Assembly (NCBI GenBank): GCA_021791615.1
Contig: JAJYWG010000328.1
Location: forward strand, 1-27,305
Reading direction: 5' to 3'
Source: Actinomycetes bacterium
GTDB taxonomy: Bacteria > Actinomycetota > Acidimicrobiia > Acidimicrobiales > RAAP-2
Length of the DNA stretch: 27,305 nt
Shown here: positions 16,976 to 24,062 of the stretch, one piece after another
Position numbering within the stretch: the first letter of the stretch is position 1
Layout of the letters: the number at the start of each line of letters is the position of its first letter
Translations under genes and position numbers: made by a program
Notes under the pieces: generated by a model
The model's database searches: none
Told to the model about the DNA's origin: nothing
The model's input: the letters and a program-made list of their open reading frames with translations, nothing else

Positions 16976-18193
16976 TCACGCCCGCGGGCGCATGATGTAC
17001 TGCAGGTCGTAATACGCATCTTCTTGTGTGTTGGAGACAAGACGGTCTCCTCGGTCCCTCACTTCCCGCTCGTAGTATTCGGCATAGTAACGAACTCGAT
17101 CGTTATCCAGCGTCACGCCTATACCCGGGCCCTCAGGTACATGCAAATAGCGGCCATCGAATGGCATGAGGCCACCTTCGATCACGTCATCCTTGAGATT
17201 CCAGTAGTAAGTCTGATTGTCGAGCAAAAAGTTTGGATATGCGGCGTGGAGTTGTAAGACCGCTGCCGTGGCTACGCCAAGCTCACCAAACGTGTGGGTG
17301 ACAACCGGAAGACCCGCCACCTCCGCCAGCTGGGCAGCCACACGAGCACCCTGAAAGCCAGCATCGAAGCGAGGGTCCAGTTGGAGAGCGTCAGCTGCAT
17401 GGTGCATGATCACAGCCAGGCTTCCCTCTACTGACAATGATGCCTCGTGCGCCAGAATCGGAACCGATACAGACTTTCGCACTGTCGCCATTTCGACGAT
17501 GTTCGACGCGAGCACCGGTTGTTCAATGTACTCAGGCTCGAACTCGGCCATTTTTTGGATGATGCGGCGTGCAGCGCCAGGAGACCATGCCTGGTTTGCA
17601 TCGACTCGGATCTTCACGTCCTCGCCGACTGCATTCCTAATCGCTGCCATTCTTGCGACGTCCAGTTTGGGGTCGAACCCTACCTTGAAGTAAATGGTTT
17701 CGAATCCCCGAGCGACCCACTCGATTGCCTCGTCCGCCATGATCTTTGGTTCGGCCGGGGGGACGTCGGCGTAGAACGGCGAACGTAGACGCCACGGGCT
17801 ACCCCACACCTTGTGCAACGGCTGGTGGAACACCTTGCCGATCAGGTCCCAGAGAGCCATGTCCACGCCGGACAACGCCCAAGCCATCCCTTGCGTGCCG
17901 AGATGGGCCATTCCGGTCTCGGCGTACATCCTCTTTCTGAGGATGTCGTGGTCCATGGGGCTGGCATCAAGGAGAAGCTCACCGATGGCCCCGATGAGTG
18001 CGACCGTCACTTCGGGGTGTCCCGCGTACACCACAGGTGACTCCCCAATGCCGACAAGTCCGTCGTCGGTCTCAAGTTCGACGAGCACGCTGCACTGCGC
18101 ACCTCGTCCGTGGTAGCTCCTTCTCCACGATGACTTGTACGACCGCAACTGGGGAACCGCGACGACGGTCGTCCTCAACTGCGCGATCTTCAC
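16976..18193 (-). CDS. Enolase-superfamily (mandelate racemase/MLE) sugar-acid dehydratase
   Basis: This 405-aa protein has the capping domain plus barrel of the family. Metal ligands are Asp198 (RVDANQAW), Glu224 (YIEQPV) and Glu250 (ILAHEAS). The base on strand 2 is Lys170 (YFKVG), with Tyr168 where mandelate racemase has its first lysine, so it is Y-x-K rather than K-x-K. The second acid-base is probably His300 (VTHTFGELG), paired with Asp268 or Asp273. Lys/His members dehydrate acid sugars or racemise 2-hydroxy acids; here dehydration of an aldonate or aldarate to a 2-keto-3-deoxy acid would feed the DapA-family enzyme. The GTG at 18193 overlaps the upstream stop by 4 nt. Exact substrate unknown. 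Confidence 0.88.
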   Translation of the reverse strand: MKIAQLRTTVVAVPQLRSYKSSWRRSYHGRGAQCSVLVELETDDGLVGIGESPVVYAGHPEVTVALIGAIGELLLDASPMDHDILRKRMYAETGMAHLGTQGMAWALSGVDMALWDLIGKVFHQPLHKVWGSPWRLRSPFYADVPPAEPKIMADEAIEWVARGFETIYFKVGFDPKLDVARMAAIRNAVGEDVKIRVDANQAWSPGAARRIIQKMAEFEPEYIEQPVLASNIVEMATVRKSVSVPILAHEASLSVEGSLAVIMHHAADALQLDPRFDAGFQGARVAAQLAEVAGLPVVTHTFGELGVATAAVLQLHAAYPNFLLDNQTYYWNLKDDVIEGGLMPFDGRYLHVPEGPGIGVTLDNDRVRYYAEYYEREVRDRGDRLVSNTQEDAYYDLQYIMRPRA

Positions 18194-19155
18194 TTGGCAC
18201 TCCTCTCAAACGTGCGCACTCCATTTCGCAAACCCACTGTCACGCGACCCTCTTCAGTCATCTCGCAAAGGCAGCCAGCGACACTGATCGCGAAGTCAGA
18301 GTCAGGAAGATTCCCCCACTCACGATTGATGAGCTTGACTTCGTGACAGACGTTAAGCAGCGACTTCGCCCCTGCGCTGACGGACTCTTCAACTGCCTCG
18401 ACGATCGCTTCGGCCATGACTAGACAGCTGTCCAAGAATGCCGACGCGCTGCTCTGCATCATCGTCTCTTCGTGCGCGCACAACAGAACGGCCGGATCAA
18501 GCTCTTGTGCAAACCGAATCGTGCTCAGGTAGAGGGACGGTCTTACGAATTGCGGAGGAAACAGGACGCGCCCTTCGAGCGTCCGGATCCCTGCTCCCAT
18601 GAAGGCGTCACCTGCGATCAGCGCCGACTCGTCAGGTATCCACACACCCAAGTGGCCTGCGGTGTGACCGGGAAGGTGGACTACGACACAAGTCGTAGAG
18701 CCAAGAGACACCTCGCAGTTGGCACTGACCCGCATGTCAACACGGAATGGATCCCCAAGTCGTGCTCTGATGCGCCGCTCCGCGGCGACATCGAGGTGGA
18801 GGCCATCTGATGCCGCGAACTGCGAATAGCGATGACGGAGCGTTGCTCCCGGATCGCCCAGGGGCGGACTCTCCTTCGCGTGAGCGATGATGGTCGTGGG
18901 TCCGACCAGACGTTTCAGGTTCGCGGTACCCCCACAGTGATCCGCGTCCATGTGGGTAATCACCAGCGCGAGGGGTGTGTTCGCCCTCCCGTGCTCCTCA
19001 AGAAATGGGGCAAGGACTTGGCGGGGCGTTTCCGGCAGACCGGAGTCCACGATGAGAGACCGTCCCTCGCCAAGCACCGCAAACTGCGACAAGAGCCGTG
19101 CGCCATCCTCCTGATCGAGCCGTGCTACGCAAGGTACGGGCTGGGTGATCCTCAT
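18190..19155 (-). CDS. Metallo-beta-lactamase-fold hydrolase
   Basis: This is a 321-aa protein with the dinuclear metal motif THMDADHCGG, giving His68, Asp70, Asp72 and His73 (an H-x-D-x-D-H form of the usual H-x-H-x-D-H). His164 (LPGHTAGHLGVW), Asp183 (IAGDAF) and His228 (LCAHEE) complete the site. There is no signal peptide, so it is cytosolic. The fold covers lactonases, thioesterases and other hydrolases. In this operon opening a sugar lactone is the most economical guess, because no SMP-30 or 6-phosphogluconolactonase-type lactonase is present. ATG 19155 lies 4 nt after the tandem-hydrolase stop, and its stop overlaps the dehydratase start. Confidence 0.82.
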   Translation of the reverse strand: MRITQPVPCVARLDQEDGARLLSQFAVLGEGRSLIVDSGLPETPRQVLAPFLEEHGRANTPLALVITHMDADHCGGTANLKRLVGPTTIIAHAKESPPLGDPGATLRHRYSQFAASDGLHLDVAAERRIRARLGDPFRVDMRVSANCEVSLGSTTCVVVHLPGHTAGHLGVWIPDESALIAGDAFMGAGIRTLEGRVLFPPQFVRPSLYLSTIRFAQELDPAVLLCAHEETMMQSSASAFLDSCLVMAEAIVEAVEESVSAGAKSLLNVCHEVKLINREWGNLPDSDFAISVAGCLCEMTEEGRVTVGLRNGVRTFERSAK

Positions 19156-19159
19156 CGCG

Positions 19160-21127
19160 CTATCGGCTGCCCTGGGTGGCGAGCGGGATCACTTCGCTCA
19201 GGTCGGAGGCCTTCACCCCGATGAAGGCCTTCCGCGGGCGCATGAGATCCACCAGTTGCGGCACGTCGACTACGTGAAGCAGGCCGTATCGATACGCCAT
19301 CGGGGTACAGTCGGAGCTCTCTCCGAGCAAGTCCTCGAGCGACTCCAACCGACCCACGCCCACCGCAGCGACACGGTCGTCGAGTGCGGCCGCGACCAGT
19401 GCCAGGAACCCGAACGCATCGTTTCCCCATAGGACGATGCGCCCCTTGTCGATCTGCGCGCCCGTTGAGTAGCGATTGGAGAGAAAGTCAATCGCACCGA
19501 ACGTGTCGCACAGCCGCTGGTTGAAGAGATCTCTCTCGAGCATCCATGCTCCGCTGGCAACTTCAAACTCCGAAGCTGCCATCTCCCCAGTGCCTCGTAG
19601 GTCCGGAAGTAGCGCGGCGCATCCGAGGGCCAGCGCCACTTCTACTTCACGTGAGGCGGCTGCTTGACTCTTTCCGCCCTCATCGAGCATCACGAAGACG
19701 GGCGGGAGCTGGTCCGACCAGTTCCGTGGCAGTGCGAGAGCCGCATCGAGGTAGATTCCCTCCTCGATTGGAATGCGGACACGTTGCACGTATCCGTTCG
19801 CAGTCGGGACGTGAAGTGATACCGATGGCCGCTCTTGCGGCTTATCGGGGTACGGACCGAGAAGACCCCTCAACGTGCTTGCGTCACACGCCGATCTGGT
19901 CGTTCGGCATTGGATCGCCAAGGATTGAGCGAGCGCGACGACGGGCCTATTTGAGTCCACGGGCTCGTCCCAGCACGCATCCTCCGAGGGGCGCCTTTGC
20001 ATACTCTGGGGACGAAGAGCAGTCGCGCGATTGTGGACCACGTCCCACTCGGGCGCCAGAAGTGCTGTCGTATCGCGCAGGTGATGATGCACCTGGCGTC
20101 CAAGCCGGCTGACCATGAAGCTTCCCATGACGTCGCGCATCGCCGGATGAAGTCCGTGGCCACCAGGCACGATGGCGAACTCGAAGCTGTCACCACAGTC
20201 TTGGTCTTCTGCGATGCCGGCCAATTCGTGCGCAACCTCCAAAGCGCTACTGATCGGAATGGCCGGATCATGGTCCGCGTTGGCAACCAGAAGGTTGCGC
20301 GGAAGCGTGGCTGAGAGTATCTCGGCCATCGTGCCTATAAGGCAGAGCCGAGGGACCTGGTTGCACAGATCGACCCAGCTGTCCCATCCGGTCCCATAAG
20401 CAGCATCGCGCAGTTGCCCAACGTGGGAATTGACGATGCACCCAATCGCGGCAGCACTAATCCTGTCGTCGAGCGCAGATGCAAAGATCGTAGAGAAGCC
20501 TCCGCCGGACGCACCCATCATGCCGATGCATGAGGAGTCCACTTCCTCACGTGAGCACAGGATGTCGATTCCCGCCAGGCTGTCGCGAACCATCACCGCC
20601 ATTGACGTGAATCCGACCAGCAACGGCGCCAGCTGCCCGTGCTGGTGCCAACCAACTCGACGCTCGCCCTGCCCCAGCGGGTCGTAGCAGAGCGTGACAA
20701 CGCCGTTCTGCACGAGCTCGAGGTTCATTCGCTGGATGTCCGGTGCCAGCTTCGCGTTCTCCATCCAGTGCCCGGGGACGTGGACGACCGCAGGATGTGG
20801 TCCGGGAGCCCGCGGCGCGTAGAGATGTGCGGGCACTGGGAGGCCAGGCGTCGCCTCGAAGACGAGCTTTTCAATCGTGAAGTCTCTTCGCTCGATTACG
20901 CCAAGAGACCTTGCGGAGGCTTCACAGCGCGGAAGTCGTGTGATGCCGAGTGAGTCGGCGAGCCTTTCACGCAGCTCCTTCTTATGCTGGTGTGCTGTGG
21001 AAATGTCGATCTGGTGCCTCTCCCGTGCATGAAATTGCGCCTGGTTGATAATGAACTGCGGCAGCACACCAGCTCGGGGCGGCTCTGATAGCACCGGCTC
21101 GAACTCATTCACGTTCCCACCCCACAC
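19160..21127 (-). CDS. Tandem alpha/beta-hydrolase (acetylxylan esterase/dienelactone hydrolase-like), second domain probably inactive
   Basis: This 655-aa protein has two alpha/beta-hydrolase units. The first (about 80-345) has VVHVPGHW, YDPLGQGER, nucleophile Ser207 in MMGASGGGFST, an acid near Asp287 (ANADHDPAIP) and His324 (PGGHGLH), so a complete triad. The second (about 435-640) repeats the order with ALALPRNW, LLPDLRGTGE and VLWGNDAFGFLA, where Asp570 replaces the nucleophile. The first half resembles deacylases that act on acylated sugars; no signal peptide is seen, so the substrate would be imported first. It follows the regulator by 4 nt. GTG 21127 is used; GTG 21112 after GGGGTGGG is an equal alternative. 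Confidence 0.8.
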   Translation of the reverse strand: MWGGNVNEFEPVLSEPPRAGVLPQFIINQAQFHARERHQIDISTAHQHKKELRERLADSLGITRLPRCEASARSLGVIERRDFTIEKLVFEATPGLPVPAHLYAPRAPGPHPAVVHVPGHWMENAKLAPDIQRMNLELVQNGVVTLCYDPLGQGERRVGWHQHGQLAPLLVGFTSMAVMVRDSLAGIDILCSREEVDSSCIGMMGASGGGFSTIFASALDDRISAAAIGCIVNSHVGQLRDAAYGTGWDSWVDLCNQVPRLCLIGTMAEILSATLPRNLLVANADHDPAIPISSALEVAHELAGIAEDQDCGDSFEFAIVPGGHGLHPAMRDVMGSFMVSRLGRQVHHHLRDTTALLAPEWDVVHNRATALRPQSMQRRPSEDACWDEPVDSNRPVVALAQSLAIQCRTTRSACDASTLRGLLGPYPDKPQERPSVSLHVPTANGYVQRVRIPIEEGIYLDAALALPRNWSDQLPPVFVMLDEGGKSQAAASREVEVALALGCAALLPDLRGTGEMAASEFEVASGAWMLERDLFNQRLCDTFGAIDFLSNRYSTGAQIDKGRIVLWGNDAFGFLALVAAALDDRVAAVGVGRLESLEDLLGESSDCTPMAYRYGLLHVVDVPQLVDLMRPRKAFIGVKASDLSEVIPLATQGSR

Positions 21128-21131
21128 GTGG

Positions 21132-21809
21132 CTAGATCTCGCTGGAGACAGCGTTCGTCGCCGTTCCGGTGGCGATATTTGTCGTGAACTTCTCGATGTG
21201 GTTCCTAAGGCGCCCTGCAGCGAGTTCGGGGTCCCCGGACCGGAGAGCCAACAGAATTGCGGAATGCTCGGCAGCTTCGTCGGTCCAGGTTGACGAGTTC
21301 ATCCATGCGGTAACGCTGATGAGAGCTACCTGGCCCTGAATGCCATCGGCAAGAGAGCACAGAAGTCGGTTTGGGCAGGGCTCATACAATGCGCGGTGAA
21401 AGCGCCGGTTTGCACTTGCCTTCGCTGCAAGATCTCGCTTCGCGGCCTCGGCTGCGTCCAGGGCCGCAGCCGCTCGCCGGAGCGACTCTTCGTCGTGGTA
21501 CGGCACAGCCAGTCGAACGGCTTCGGGTTCGATCAGGCTGCGCACCTGATAGATATGGCGAGCTTCCTGAGCGCTGATTAGCCGCACCCTGATGGCCCGA
21601 TATGGGGCGGCCTCCACGAAGCCCCGATGGGACAGGACTTTGAGGGCTTCCCGCACGGGCGTCTTCGAGATACCGAAACTCTCCGCCAACGTCCGCTCGA
21701 CTAGCGGTTCGCCTGGACGAATCTCACCGCTCAGGATGGCTCGCTCGAGTTCGTCGGCAACAGCGGCCGCACGAGACGGCAACTGCAGTTTGGTATCCGA
21801 TACGCCCAC
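21132..21809 (-). CDS. GntR-family (FadR/FCD) transcriptional regulator
   Basis: This 225-aa repressor-type protein has an N-terminal winged HTH (ERAILSGEIRPGEPLVERTLAES, then FGISKTPVREALKVLSHRGFV) and an FCD ligand domain (YQVRSLIEPEAVRLA; His in NRRFHRAL, EAAEHSAIL and RLRNHIEKF, likely metal ligands). It probably senses a pathway sugar acid. GTG 21809 was preferred over the longer frame from 21914: it gives the normal family length, and a promoter -10 ends only 8 nt upstream, so the mRNA would be leaderless. No Shine-Dalgarno sequence is visible. A perfect palindrome covers promoter and start, as expected for autoregulation. It heads the twelve-gene operon. Confidence 0.9.
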   Translation of the reverse strand: MGVSDTKLQLPSRAAAVADELERAILSGEIRPGEPLVERTLAESFGISKTPVREALKVLSHRGFVEAAPYRAIRVRLISAQEARHIYQVRSLIEPEAVRLAVPYHDEESLRRAAAALDAAEAAKRDLAAKASANRRFHRALYEPCPNRLLCSLADGIQGQVALISVTAWMNSSTWTDEAAEHSAILLALRSGDPELAAGRLRNHIEKFTTNIATGTATNAVSSEI

Positions 21810-21839
21810 TGGAATCTGGTATACCAGATTCCAGTGGGC
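21804..21839. promoter_or_regulatory. Perfect 36-bp palindromic operator
   Basis: The 18-bp arms GCCCACTGGAATCTGGTA (21804-21821) and its exact complement (21822-21839) meet without spacer. The core TCTGGTATACCAGA resembles TGGTATACCA-type sites of FadR-subfamily GntR regulators such as ExuR/UxuR. It covers the -10 hexamer and the GTG of the adjacent GntR gene. A smaller inverted repeat, GTATC-C-GATAC, follows at 21793-21803. Binding by the local GntR protein is inferred. Confidence 0.85.
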
Positions 21840-21847
21840 CGCGTCAA
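21818..21847 (-). promoter_or_regulatory. Promoter of the GntR-led catabolic operon
   Basis: On the minus strand TTGACG (plus positions 21842-21847) and TATACC (21818-21823) are 18 nt apart, a good housekeeping-sigma pattern. Eight bases separate the -10 from the GTG at 21809, placing the transcription start at or within about 2 nt of the start codon. The -10 forms the centre of the palindrome. Confidence 0.65.
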
Positions 21848-21934
21848 TCGTCTGGTCGCAGCACGGCAAATGACTGCGCGAAGGCCTCGCCTCCCACGGG
21901 GCCCGCCCGTACACTCACTGCCGCAGGAATGACG

Positions 21935-21949
21935 CGGCGTTACACGCCG
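21935..21949 (-). terminator. Hairpin downstream of the HAD gene; also right junction palindrome
   Basis: CGGCGT (21935-21940) pairs with ACGCCG (21944-21949) around a 3-nt loop, starting 11 nt after the HAD stop codon on the minus strand. No U-run follows, so termination is weakly supported. The wider sequence 21933-21951 shares CGCGGCG and CGCCGAC with the left junction at 7897-7912. Confidence 0.35.
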
Positions 21950-21960
21950 ACGGTGCCCCG

Positions 21961-22668
21961 TCAGCCGAGGAAGGCGTCGACGAACGCGCCGAGCGCAGGA
22001 AAGTGCAGATGCTCGCCGGCGCATTGGGCGAGGAGGGTCAGGTGCACGGCCCGGAGCCCGGCCGCTGCCGCCCCGTTGACGTCGAAGTGCACGGAGTCAC
22101 CCACATAGAGGCACCGGCGCGGCTCCACCCCCAGCGCCTCGAGCGCCACGGCGAAGATGGCGGGGTCGGGCTTCTCCACCCCGACGTGGTGGGAGTCGAC
22201 CACCACGGTCACCTCGGCCGGACCGCCCGCGCGCCCACCGTCACCGTCACCGACGGCACAGATGCCGTGGACCGCCAGGTCCGCTTCCACCCGACCCGTC
22301 GCGTTCGACACGACCGCCAGCAGCGTCCCCGACGCCTCGAGGCGCCGCAGGGCGTCGGCCACCCCGAGGATGGGAACGAAGGGCTCCTCCAGATAGACGG
22401 CCTCGATGGCGGCGGCCGCCGCATCGACGTCCGCCTCGTCGACCCCGAACAGCCGCGCCATGCTGCGATCGGCCTCGACGTAGTCCGCCACACCCAGCCC
22501 GTCGATCACCGCGACGCCGGCGTAGTGCGCCTGCACGCACGCAGCATCGTCGGGTACCACGCCGAACGGCGCCAGCCGGTGGCGGAACGCCTCGGGGTCG
22601 GGGAGCATGAGCACGCCGCCGGCGTCGAGCACCACGGCGTCGACCTCGTCGAATGGGCCAAGGGCCAC
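21961..22668 (-). CDS. HAD-superfamily hydrolase (subfamily IA-like phosphatase)
   Basis: This 235-aa cytosolic protein has all four HAD motifs: I, VVLDAGGVL with nucleophile Asp15 (the usual second Asp is Gly); II, VVSNATG; III, the lysine of GVEKPDPAIF; IV, YVGDSVHFDVNGA. The cap is helical. In subfamily IA the second Asp acts as general acid in phosphatases, and its loss is seen in some non-phosphatase members, so phosphatase activity should not be assumed. GTG 22668 was chosen because homology begins a few residues later (FDEVDAVVLD); no strong ribosome site marks the start. The frame is open upstream to 23013, but this overlaps the next gene. High-GC codon use returns here, marking the end of the low-GC block. 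Confidence 0.82.
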   Translation of the reverse strand: MALGPFDEVDAVVLDAGGVLMLPDPEAFRHRLAPFGVVPDDAACVQAHYAGVAVIDGLGVADYVEADRSMARLFGVDEADVDAAAAAIEAVYLEEPFVPILGVADALRRLEASGTLLAVVSNATGRVEADLAVHGICAVGDGDGGRAGGPAEVTVVVDSHHVGVEKPDPAIFAVALEALGVEPRRCLYVGDSVHFDVNGAAAAGLRAVHLTLLAQCAGEHLHFPALGAFVDAFLG

Positions 22669-22750
22669 GGACCGCCACGCTATCGCCGCTCGGGGCCTCC
22701 CTTCCGAGGCAGGTCGGCCCGACGCACGCCCGAGGGTCGCCGCCCCCCTC

Positions 22751-23311
22751 TCACACCGTGCGCGTCCGTCCCTGGCGGGCGGCGGCCGCGTGCCGGCGAA
22801 CGGAGCGGAGCACGGCATCAGGTGAGCCTCCCCGACGGGCAAGGGCGTCGAGCTCCGCCGGTGCGAACACCGCGGCCCGCAGCGCCGACACCTCCTCCGG
22901 CTCGAGCCGTTCCAGCTCCGCCGCGATGGCGACGGTCGCCCATGCCCACGGCTCCTCGGGCCGCTGGATCGCGAGCGACACCACCGCTTCGTGCGGGCGG
23001 TGCGCCAATGCATTGACCCAGGCCCAGTACGGCACGGTGCGCCCGTCGGCGACGTAGCCCTCGGCGGCCCGACCGGTGACCAGCGCGCACGCCGCGTCGA
23101 CCACGGCAGAGCTGGAGCTGTCGAACCGGTCGTCGTGCACCGCGGGGTCCCGCAGCCGCCGTTCGGCGAACGTGACCGCCGTCCACAGCCGCCGGAGGCG
23201 ACGACCCGGTTGCCATCGCGTCGCTCGGCTCACCGCTGCCTCCCGGTGGGGCGTACCGTTCGCTCCGTTCGCTCCGGTCACACTCCTGGGGATCTCGGCT
23301 TGGTCGCTCAT
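22751..23311 (-). CDS. Unrecognised 186-aa protein
   Basis: I do not recognise a family. The protein begins MSDQAEIPRSVTGANGANG, with a Gly-Ala-Asn repeat, then a basic stretch (RWQPGRRLRRLWTAVTFAERRLR). An apparently folded Ala/Leu/Glu-rich helical body follows (VVDAACALVTGRAAEGYV, then YWAWVNALAHRPHEAVVSLA) and a basic tail (RSVRRHAAAARQGRTRTV). There is no signal peptide or membrane segment. ATG 23311 follows AGGAG by 5 nt, a good ribosome site. It lies 39 nt after the DUF3565 gene and 82 nt before the HAD gene on the same strand. A 17-bp motif shared with the DUF3565 promoter region lies 46 nt upstream. Confidence 0.65.
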   Translation of the reverse strand: MSDQAEIPRSVTGANGANGTPHREAAVSRATRWQPGRRLRRLWTAVTFAERRLRDPAVHDDRFDSSSSAVVDAACALVTGRAAEGYVADGRTVPYWAWVNALAHRPHEAVVSLAIQRPEEPWAWATVAIAAELERLEPEEVSALRAAVFAPAELDALARRGGSPDAVLRSVRRHAAAARQGRTRTV

Positions 23312-23350
23312 CGTGACTCCTCTCCCGATCGAGATCCTCTTGCAGTGCAA

Positions 23351-24007
23351 CTACCTCATATCGTGACCCGATAAACTGTCGGTGCCGGCCCGTCCGCACC
23401 CGGGGCGGTGGGGATCCGGCCCGACGACCGCACCGCACTCCTCGCACACCAAGCCGGCCAGGCACGCAGGATCCCCGCCTTCGCACTCGGGTTCGTCGGG
23501 ATGCTGCTCTCCGGCTTCGGCGGCCGGCACTGCGAAGAAGTCGAGGGTGAGGCGCACCGGCCCCGACAGCTCCAGCCGGTGCGGCACGCCCGGCGGGATG
23601 TTCTGCTCTGACCCGGCCTCGAGCAGGCGGGAGCCCTCACGGTCCCCTTCCGGGTCGAGCCCCACCCCCCGGTCGGAGACGAACCGGACGCGACCCGATT
23701 CGACCCGCAGCACCGCCCACGTGGACGGCCCGACCCGATGCTCTCGGCGCATGGCCGCCGGCAGCGTCTCTGCGTCCCATGCCACCCGGCGACGAACTGG
23801 ACCGAGACCTTCCGGCAGTTCGGCCCGGTCGCACAACGGGCAGTCGAGGGGGGTGCCCAGGCGGCCGGCACGCCCGGCGGCGTCCTCGACCCAAGGACGG
23901 AGCTGGAAGGGCGGCCGGTGACGCACGTGCTGACGGTGGCCGCACTCGAGCCGCGCCACCCAAGCGCCTTCGACGTCCCGATGGAACGACACGATCCCGC
24001 GCTCCAC
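23351..24007 (-). CDS. DUF3565-DUF1971 fusion protein with Cys-rich C-terminus
   Basis: This 218-aa protein has three parts. Residues 1-62 match DUF3565: VSFHRDVEGAWVARL, CGHRQHVRHRPP (Cys22, His24, His27), then DCPLCDR (Cys56, Cys59), a likely metal site. Residues about 63-165 match DUF1971, a small cupin related to the C-terminal part of some TehB tellurite-resistance proteins: LPEGL, TLPAAMRREH (His90), RVESGRVRFV, IPPGVPHRLEL (His143). Residues 175-204 carry Cys175, 182, 188, 191 and 204 with CEECG, a possible zinc knuckle. Biochemical role is unknown; metal or oxidant handling is a guess. GTG 24007 begins directly with the DUF3565 homology. It is divergent from the CLC gene. Confidence 0.8.
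   Translation of the reverse strand: MERGIVSFHRDVEGAWVARLECGHRQHVRHRPPFQLRPWVEDAAGRAGRLGTPLDCPLCDRAELPEGLGPVRRRVAWDAETLPAAMRREHRVGPSTWAVLRVESGRVRFVSDRGVGLDPEGDREGSRLLEAGSEQNIPPGVPHRLELSGPVRLTLDFFAVPAAEAGEQHPDEPECEGGDPACLAGLVCEECGAVVGPDPHRPGCGRAGTDSLSGHDMR
23358..23374 (-). promoter_or_regulatory. Shared 17-bp motif, copy 1
   Basis: TTATCGGGTCACGATAT on the minus strand ends 46 nt before the ATG of the unrecognised gene and lies inside the 3' end of the DUF3565 gene. It matches copy 2 at 14 of 17 positions and contains the inverted repeat TATCG-N5-CGATA. Confidence 0.4.
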
Positions 24008-24036
24008 GGCCTCACCCTACCCCATCGGCCGCTTGT

Positions 24037-24053
24037 ATGTCGTGTCGCGATAA
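24037..24053 (-). promoter_or_regulatory. Shared 17-bp motif, copy 2
   Basis: TTATCGCGACACGACAT on the minus strand ends 29 nt before the DUF3565 gene's GTG and lies 9 nt from the divergent CLC start, so it could act on both. It is 14 of 17 identical to copy 1. Confidence 0.4.
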
Positions 24054-24062
24054 GGTCGTGCC

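Noticed and set aside
21810..21914. 35-residue N-terminal extension of the GntR regulator
   Set aside because: It would make the -35, -10 and the palindrome coding; the residues do not resemble the family, and the shorter protein has normal length.
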